DNA of 38,392 nt from Candidatus Brocadia sp. (GTDB taxonomy: Bacteria; Planctomycetota; Brocadiia; Brocadiales; Brocadiaceae): NCBI GenBank assembly GCA_013360945.1, contig JABWAQ010000023.1, forward strand, positions 1 to 38,392, in the 5' to 3' direction. Below are positions 34,330-38,392 of the stretch, piece by piece. Positions within the stretch are counted from its first letter, which is position 1, and the number at the start of each line of letters is the position of its first letter. The position numbers and the translations under genes are program-made. The notes beneath the pieces were generated by a model. That model did not search any database. It saw only the letters and a program-made list of their open reading frames with translations, and was not told the DNA's origin.

Positions 34330-35229
34330 ATGATCAAAATACACGAAGGAAGACAAGGCATCCCCGAAGACATGGTACTCATTCCCGAAGGGACATTTTT
34401 GATGGGGAGCACAAAACAAGACATTGACAGATTATTGGAAATTGATCGTAACATCGAGACAGACCGGTTAGAAAACGAACTTCCCCGGAGAGAGGTTTAT
34501 CTCAGCGCCTACCTCATTGACAAATATCCCGTTACCAACGCCCAATATAAGCGCTTCATCGAGTCTGATGGTTATACCCAAAAGGCATTCTGGTCTGATG
34601 CCGGATGGCAGTGTATTTTGCAGTCAAATCCATTGCAAGGTAACGATTTAGACAGTATTTTTCATGGTGATCCTGATTCCCCCGTCACCAATATCTCATG
34701 GTATGAGGCCGAGGCGTTTGCAACATGGGCGGGAAAAAGGCTTCCTACAGAGGCAGAATGGGAAAAGGCCGCCCGCGGTACCGATGGCAGGATATACCCA
34801 TGGGGCAATGAATTTGATAAAACGCGGTTAAACTGCGCCGAGGTCAAGATTGAAAAGCCAACCCCTGTTGCGAAGTACCCGCAGGGTCAGAGTGTTTATG
34901 GATGTTTCGACATGTCCGGAAATGTGTGGGAATGGACGGCTGATTGGTACGACAGCCAATATTATAGTCATGCCCCGAATAAAGACCCGCAAGGCCCCAT
35001 CATCGCTGAAGAAAACCCTTATTTTGGAAGACCGGAAAATGTGGGCATATCCATTTACGAATTAAAACCTTCCCCAACAAGCGGGGCATTAAGCGCCTGC
35101 AAGGTGTTACGAGGCGGCTCATGGAACGGGTCTGGCATAGTCCACGTCCGTTGTGCAAATCGGGACTACGATGAACCCACTTACAAAAACGACACCATTG
35201 GCTTCCGCTGTGCCAGGTCTTTGGGATAA
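34330..35229 (+). CDS. SUMF1/formylglycine-generating-enzyme-like protein, catalytic cysteines absent
   Basis: A 299-residue FGE-sulfatase (C-type-lectin-like) fold: MVLIPEGTFLMGST, DKYPVTNAQYKRFI, PVTNISWYEAEAFATWAGKR, LPTEAEWEKAARG, YPWGNEFD, GNVWEWTADWY, and VLRGGSWNG ending in DTIGFRCARS. In true aerobic FGE, two copper-binding cysteines lie just after RGGS; here that stretch is WNGSGIVHVRCANR with neither. So it is probably not a sulfatase activase but one of the many paralogues (EgtB/PvdO/kinase-associated type) of unknown function. The start at 34330 has no ribosome-binding site and would be leaderless; an ATG at 34372 begins right at the domain and is an alternative. No sulfatase gene is nearby. 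Confidence 0.85.
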   Translation: MIKIHEGRQGIPEDMVLIPEGTFLMGSTKQDIDRLLEIDRNIETDRLENELPRREVYLSAYLIDKYPVTNAQYKRFIESDGYTQKAFWSDAGWQCILQSNPLQGNDLDSIFHGDPDSPVTNISWYEAEAFATWAGKRLPTEAEWEKAARGTDGRIYPWGNEFDKTRLNCAEVKIEKPTPVAKYPQGQSVYGCFDMSGNVWEWTADWYDSQYYSHAPNKDPQGPIIAEENPYFGRPENVGISIYELKPSPTSGALSACKVLRGGSWNGSGIVHVRCANRDYDEPTYKNDTIGFRCARSLG

Positions 35230-35512
35230 ATGCCATTAAGTATCGCTTAAAAAGATTGTTGACATTTTTAGCAAAAATATGAATTAATTAACCCTGACAG
35301 CGTTGACTCACGAATTTCGTGCTTCGGATTTCGTCTTTTCCAACTTGTTCGGGTTATGAAAGTTACACATTAAATAGCCAGCATAATCGCAACAATGCTC
35401 AACACTACCTTTCTCTTGCATTTTTTTCGTTATTTAGTACAATGACAACTTCAAATTCCAATTGTTTCCTTCTCTCAAGTGAGAAGATAAACCGATTTTT
35501 AAAGTACTTCTT

Positions 35513-36199
35513 ATGACAACTCTTCTTGCAATAGGCCCTCATCCTGATGATGTAGAAGGCGGTATGGGGGGCAGTATTCTGAAATTAGTCACACTCGGAT
35601 ACGACGTCCACATCCTTGACCTCACTAATGGCGAACCCACACCGCATGGCAGTCCTGAAATCCGGAAGAAAGAATGGGAACAGTCAACTGCCCTGCTGGG
35701 TGTAAAAAGCAGAACGGTGCTTGACCTTCCCAATCGCTACCTCATGGACGGAATCGATGCCCGCAAAAAGGTCGCTGCCGTGATCCGAAAGATACGTCCG
35801 CACGTGCTTTTTCTCCCTTACTGGATCGACGCGCATCCCGATCACGTTCAAACCACCCAGATTGGTGAGGCAGCCCGATTCTATGCAAAACTGACAAAAT
35901 CGGATATCCCCGGAGAACCATGCTATCCTACGCACATCTTCTATTACCTCTGTTCCCATTTCCGTTTACACGTTACGCCCTCATTTATCCTCGATATCAG
36001 CAAGGAATTTAAAAAGAAGCTCGAGATTGCACGGGTCTATCAATCCCAGTTTGCCTACGACGATGCCCGATGGAAATACATTAGTGGCACAATCACGGCA
36101 AAGAATCAATATTATGGCAATCTGATCAGGGCTGAATATGGAGAGCCATTTATGAGCCGTGAACAGGTTGGTTTAAAAGATATACGAGATATCTTATAG
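35513..36199 (+). CDS. PIG-L/LmbE deacetylase, BshB1-like
   Basis: A 228-residue zinc-dependent N-deacetylase. The N-terminal IGPHPDDVEGGMGGSI supplies the first metal ligands and catalytic Asp (HPDD at about 9-12). The second metal His is in DAHPDHVQT. The C-terminal pattern QYYGNLIRAEYGEPFMSRE plus GLKDIRDIL matches BshB1, which deacetylates N-acetylglucosaminyl-malate in bacillithiol synthesis. No bshA or bshC is in the window, so I give no symbol. The preceding 283-bp gap (35230-35512) contains a 6-bp inverted repeat (CTTCTC 35469-35474, GAGAAG 35481-35486). No good ribosome-binding site precedes the ATG. Confidence 0.85.
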   Translation: MTTLLAIGPHPDDVEGGMGGSILKLVTLGYDVHILDLTNGEPTPHGSPEIRKKEWEQSTALLGVKSRTVLDLPNRYLMDGIDARKKVAAVIRKIRPHVLFLPYWIDAHPDHVQTTQIGEAARFYAKLTKSDIPGEPCYPTHIFYYLCSHFRLHVTPSFILDISKEFKKKLEIARVYQSQFAYDDARWKYISGTITAKNQYYGNLIRAEYGEPFMSREQVGLKDIRDIL

Positions 36200-36229
36200 C
36201 ACCCGGCAAAAACACCAAAATTTTCAAAC

Positions 36230-36257
36230 TTGACAAAGATAAAATAATCGATATAAT
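36230..36257 (+). promoter_or_regulatory. Strong sigma-70-type promoter of lexA
   Basis: Consensus TTGACA (36230-36235) and consensus TATAAT (36252-36257) with a 16-bp spacer. The predicted start, about 36264, is only 2-4 nt from the lexA ATG at 36267. Confidence 0.85.
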
Positions 36258-36258
36258 A

Positions 36259-36274
36259 GTGCCCATATGAGCAC
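36259..36274. promoter_or_regulatory. Near-perfect palindrome on the lexA start: candidate SOS operator
   Basis: GTGCCCATATGAGCAC is a 16-bp inverted repeat with a single mismatched pair (36263/36270). It is centred on the start codon and covers the predicted transcription start. LexA genes are usually autoregulated, so this is a natural candidate LexA box, though its sequence differs from the E. coli (CTGT-N8-ACAG) and Bacillus (GAAC-N4-GTTC) consensus. Confidence 0.5.
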
Positions 36275-36908
36275 CAATAAATCGCAACCTGCGAATTCAA
36301 CACTCACCAAAAAACAGGCCGGTTTTTTGTCTTTCCTCAAGGAATATCTTCAGGAAAGAGGCTATCCTCCAACAGTACGGGAACTCATGGATGGATTAGG
36401 ATTCTCCAGTACCAATTTAGTAAGAAAATACCTAAAAATCCTGGAGCGCAAAGGATATGTCAAGAGGCGATTCAACAGCCCACGGGCCATTGAAATTGTT
36501 GAGGTATCTGCCAGAGGCTCAGAGCTAAGATCAGTGCCGATTGTGGGAAGGGTTCGGGCAGGAGCGCCTCACCCTGTCATAGAAGATATTGAAGGACATC
36601 TGTTGGTGGATCGGACACTGTGCCGTAGTGATAATGTCTTTTTTTTACGGGTGACGGGGGATAGCATGATCGATGCCCATATACAGGAAGGAGACCTTGT
36701 CCTTATAAAGCCGCAACCGGTGGCTAATAACGGCGAAATTGTGGTGGCACTTATCGACGATGAGGCTACGGTAAAGCGATTTTACAAAAGAGGAGACACC
36801 CTGCACCTGAAACCTGAAAACCCAACGATGAAACCGATAGTCGTGAAAGAAGGGCAGGCCGATGTACACATCATTGGTAAGGTTGCAGCGGTGATAAGGC
36901 AATTATGA
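36267..36908 (+). CDS. lexA: SOS repressor LexA
   Basis: LexA represses DNA-damage genes until RecA-stimulated self-cleavage. The N-terminal winged helix is TKKQAGFLSFLKEYLQERGY (14-33) and VRELMDGLGFSSTNLVRKYL (37-56). The cleavage site is Ala98-Gly99 in VRAGAPHP. The catalytic dyad is Ser133 in VTGDSMID and Lys170 in EATVKRF. All are intact, so it should be autocleavable. At 213 residues it is a little longer than E. coli LexA because of about 12 extra N-terminal residues. No Shine-Dalgarno sequence precedes the ATG and no alternative start exists before the domain, so translation is probably leaderless. The stop codon overlaps the next gene by 4 bp. Confidence 0.96.
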   Translation: MSTNKSQPANSTLTKKQAGFLSFLKEYLQERGYPPTVRELMDGLGFSSTNLVRKYLKILERKGYVKRRFNSPRAIEIVEVSARGSELRSVPIVGRVRAGAPHPVIEDIEGHLLVDRTLCRSDNVFFLRVTGDSMIDAHIQEGDLVLIKPQPVANNGEIVVALIDDEATVKRFYKRGDTLHLKPENPTMKPIVVKEGQADVHIIGKVAAVIRQL

Positions 36909-37159
36909 TTACAGAAATCAATGAACCTATCAAGGTAGGCGCCATTTTTGGTGATAACAACAAAAAGCTCAAGCCCGTCTGGTTTGTATGGAGCGGTCGC
37001 AAGTACAGCGTCCAGGAGATCACCTATATCTGGACAGAGAGGGTAGGAAAGGCCGGTATACATCATTTTACCGTTACGGATGGAGCAAACCTCTTTGCCA
37101 TCTCCTATAATACCGACACCATGGTGTGGACACTGCATTCTGTTGAAACAGCCGGATAA
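36905..37159 (+). CDS. Small conserved-looking protein coupled to lexA (DUF6504-like)
   Basis: An 84-residue soluble protein with no signal peptide or membrane segment. Its ATG overlaps the lexA TGA, so it should be made with LexA. It is rich in beta-strand-type sequence: PVWFVWSGRKYSVQEITYIW, HHFTVTDGANLFAISYN and MVWTLHSVE. The W-x-G-R-x-Y-x-V-x-E pattern recalls the small DUF6504 domain found with SOS/translesion polymerase genes; this is from memory and not verified. The function is unknown, but the coupling suggests a role in, or control by, the SOS response. Confidence 0.72.
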   Translation: MITEINEPIKVGAIFGDNNKKLKPVWFVWSGRKYSVQEITYIWTERVGKAGIHHFTVTDGANLFAISYNTDTMVWTLHSVETAG

Positions 37160-37225
37160 CAGTATTGTCTTTGATTTCAATAAAAAGTAATGTTAGTATC
37201 GGTCAAAATTTAAAGGAGACCGTAT

Positions 37226-38392
37226 ATGAACTGGAAAGAGCACGTTGAAAAAATCCTGAAATCAAATAAGCATAAGGTCGCTATCATTGATCTTGAAAAA
37301 GCTACTGTGTCTTACACGGATAAGATCAAAAAGCACGAGGATACTCGAGTCATCAAGGGTTATGAGGAAATTGTGCGCGCTTATATGATTCACAGATTAA
37401 TCAACGAACTTGACTACAAACCAGAATATATCGAGATTGAAAAACGCTATAGTATAGAAAGACCCAAAACTTCCAGAGCAAAAATAGATGTCCTTGTAAG
37501 AGACAACAAAGATGGGACATTTTTATTTATTGAGTTAAAAGCCCCCGATAAATTTGAGAGCGACAAAGAATTAATAGAAGGACAACTCTTTGACTTAGCC
37601 CATCAAGAGAAGGATGTTAAATACCTGGTTTACTATACAGTTGATTTCAAGGACAATAGATGTATTGATAAAGCTATAATCATTGATTTTGAACAATTCC
37701 CCGATTATCATGACTGGATAAATGCGGGCGCTCCGTCGGTTGGCAACGAATTACAGGGTGGATATGGCAAACCTAAAAAACCTCCTTATAAAAAAGACGA
37801 TCCTCAGTATGCTTTAAAAAAAGACCTTACTCCCCAGGAATTAAAAAGTTTGGCTACCCAGTTACATAATGTCTTATGGGGTGGTGGCGGTACTACAGAC
37901 ACAGAAATCTTTAACTCGCTTGTCAATCTCATTCTTGCCAAAATATATGATGAGGATGCCAGAAAAGTAGGAGAGGAATACGAGTTTCAGGTAAAGGGAT
38001 ATCAGGATAAAAAAGGTAATTTTGAAACAGAACAACCTGAGACCCTGTTTGAACGAATCAACAAGCTTTATCGTCAAGCCTTAAAGTATAAACTCAACAT
38101 TGATGACGAAAGAAAATTAGAAAAAATCTTTGTCGTAAATGAAGAAAAATTCCCCCTAAGCAAATTAGTTTATACAGTTCAACAATTAGAAAGCATATCC
38201 CTTTTGGAGGGAAGAAGCGCCATTGATGGTAAAGATATTCTGGGTGACTTTTTTGAAACGATCACCCGTGAAGGATTCCGTCAAACGAAAGGCCAATTTT
38301 TCACCCCCATTAACATAGTCCGATTCATTATCTACGCCTTACAGATAGATAATCAAGCCATTCAATTAATTAACGAATTAAATACCCTCCCC
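37226..38392 (+). CDS. Fused restriction nuclease - N6-adenine DNA methylase, 3'-truncated by window edge
   Basis: The frame is open from the ATG at 37226 (AAAGGAG site at 37212-37218) to the window end, giving 389 residues. Residues about 45-160 form a HsdR-N-like PD-(D/E)xK nuclease domain, with Asp88 in KIDVLV and Glu103/Lys105 in FIELKAP. After a basic Gly/Pro/Lys linker (about 175-195), the chain continues as the N-terminal helical part of an HsdM-type N6-adenine methylase (LWGGGGTTDTEIFNSLVNLI, about 217-236). It reaches GQFFTPINIVRFII (356-369), the conserved segment just before the SAM-binding region. This order, nuclease then methylase in one chain, is that of Type IIG (or a Type I-derived fusion). 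The SAM motif, NPPF/Y and target-recognition region are outside the window. Confidence 0.83.
   Translation, partial: MNWKEHVEKILKSNKHKVAIIDLEKATVSYTDKIKKHEDTRVIKGYEEIVRAYMIHRLINELDYKPEYIEIEKRYSIERPKTSRAKIDVLVRDNKDGTFLFIELKAPDKFESDKELIEGQLFDLAHQEKDVKYLVYYTVDFKDNRCIDKAIIIDFEQFPDYHDWINAGAPSVGNELQGGYGKPKKPPYKKDDPQYALKKDLTPQELKSLATQLHNVLWGGGGTTDTEIFNSLVNLILAKIYDEDARKVGEEYEFQVKGYQDKKGNFETEQPETLFERINKLYRQALKYKLNIDDERKLEKIFVVNEEKFPLSKLVYTVQQLESISLLEGRSAIDGKDILGDFFETITREGFRQTKGQFFTPINIVRFIIYALQIDNQAIQLINELNTLP

Noticed and set aside
34330-35229. Could the FGE/C-type-lectin-like protein be a diversity-generating retroelement target?
   Set aside because: The C-terminal region is not enriched in adenine-rich variable codons (AAC/AAT), and there is no reverse transcriptase or template repeat in the window.

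Overview
The window most likely comes from an anaerobic ammonium-oxidising (anammox) planctomycete of the order Brocadiales. The first gene is the C-terminal three quarters of an octahaem cytochrome of the hydroxylamine oxidoreductase family, and it reads like hydrazine dehydrogenase, a hallmark enzyme of that group. I cannot assign the genus from the sequence alone. The remaining genes are typical of a free-living Gram-negative-type cell: MurJ, HflK/HflC, LexA, RecQ and a glycolytic cluster.

Layout. (1) 1-5 kb: hydrazine dehydrogenase, then, on the opposite strand, a sigma-54 enhancer-binding regulator and the lipid II flippase MurJ. (2) 5.1-11.6 kb: a core-metabolism block on the + strand with gap, pgk, rpe, accD, tRNA-Asn, an RsmC/RlmG-type rRNA methyltransferase and an RluA-type pseudouridine synthase. 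It starts at a clear TTGACA/TACAAT promoter. (3) 11.8-14.8 kb: a minus-strand operon of a PurM/HypE-like ATP-binding protein with hflK and hflC. (4) 14.8-17.2 kb: a gene-poor stretch with REP-like palindromes and degenerate direct repeats, then a small secreted Cys/His-rich peptide and a UDP-glucose dehydrogenase resembling the animal enzyme. (5) 17.4-31.9 kb: an accessory block that looks like a biological-conflict or signalling island. (6) 32-38.4 kb: recQ, a formylglycine-generating-enzyme-like protein, a BshB1-like deacetylase, lexA with a coupled small gene, and the 5' part of a fused restriction-modification protein that runs off the window.

The accessory block is the most interesting part. 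It has a SLOG/LSDAT protein with two SLATT-like 2-TM modules, the prokaryotic relative of the TRPM channel arrangement. Next are a TIR/nucleoside-deoxyribosyltransferase-like protein with a PAS-like tail, a methyltransferase, a double-GNAT protein and a membrane-anchored seven-bladed WD40 protein. It ends in a compact run of three genes: a 3-TM membrane protein, a SIR2-domain protein, and a 2008-residue STAND NTPase whose start codon overlaps the SIR2 stop codon. The STAND protein reads NTPase, winged-helix-like region, coiled coil, one TM helix, a WD40 blade, an inserted PDZ domain, thirteen more WD40 blades (fourteen in all, i.e. two propellers), then many TPRs. I infer a membrane-anchored, Avs-like sensor with a SIR2 NADase effector encoded in trans. 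Fast-evolving, nearly identical WD40 blades support a recognition role.

Two regulatory points stand out. The lexA promoter places the transcription start at, or within a few bases of, the start codon, which suggests leaderless translation, and a 16-bp near-perfect palindrome sits exactly on that start codon. The FGE-like gene has a similar promoter-to-start arrangement. All calls come from reading the sequence; no database search was run.
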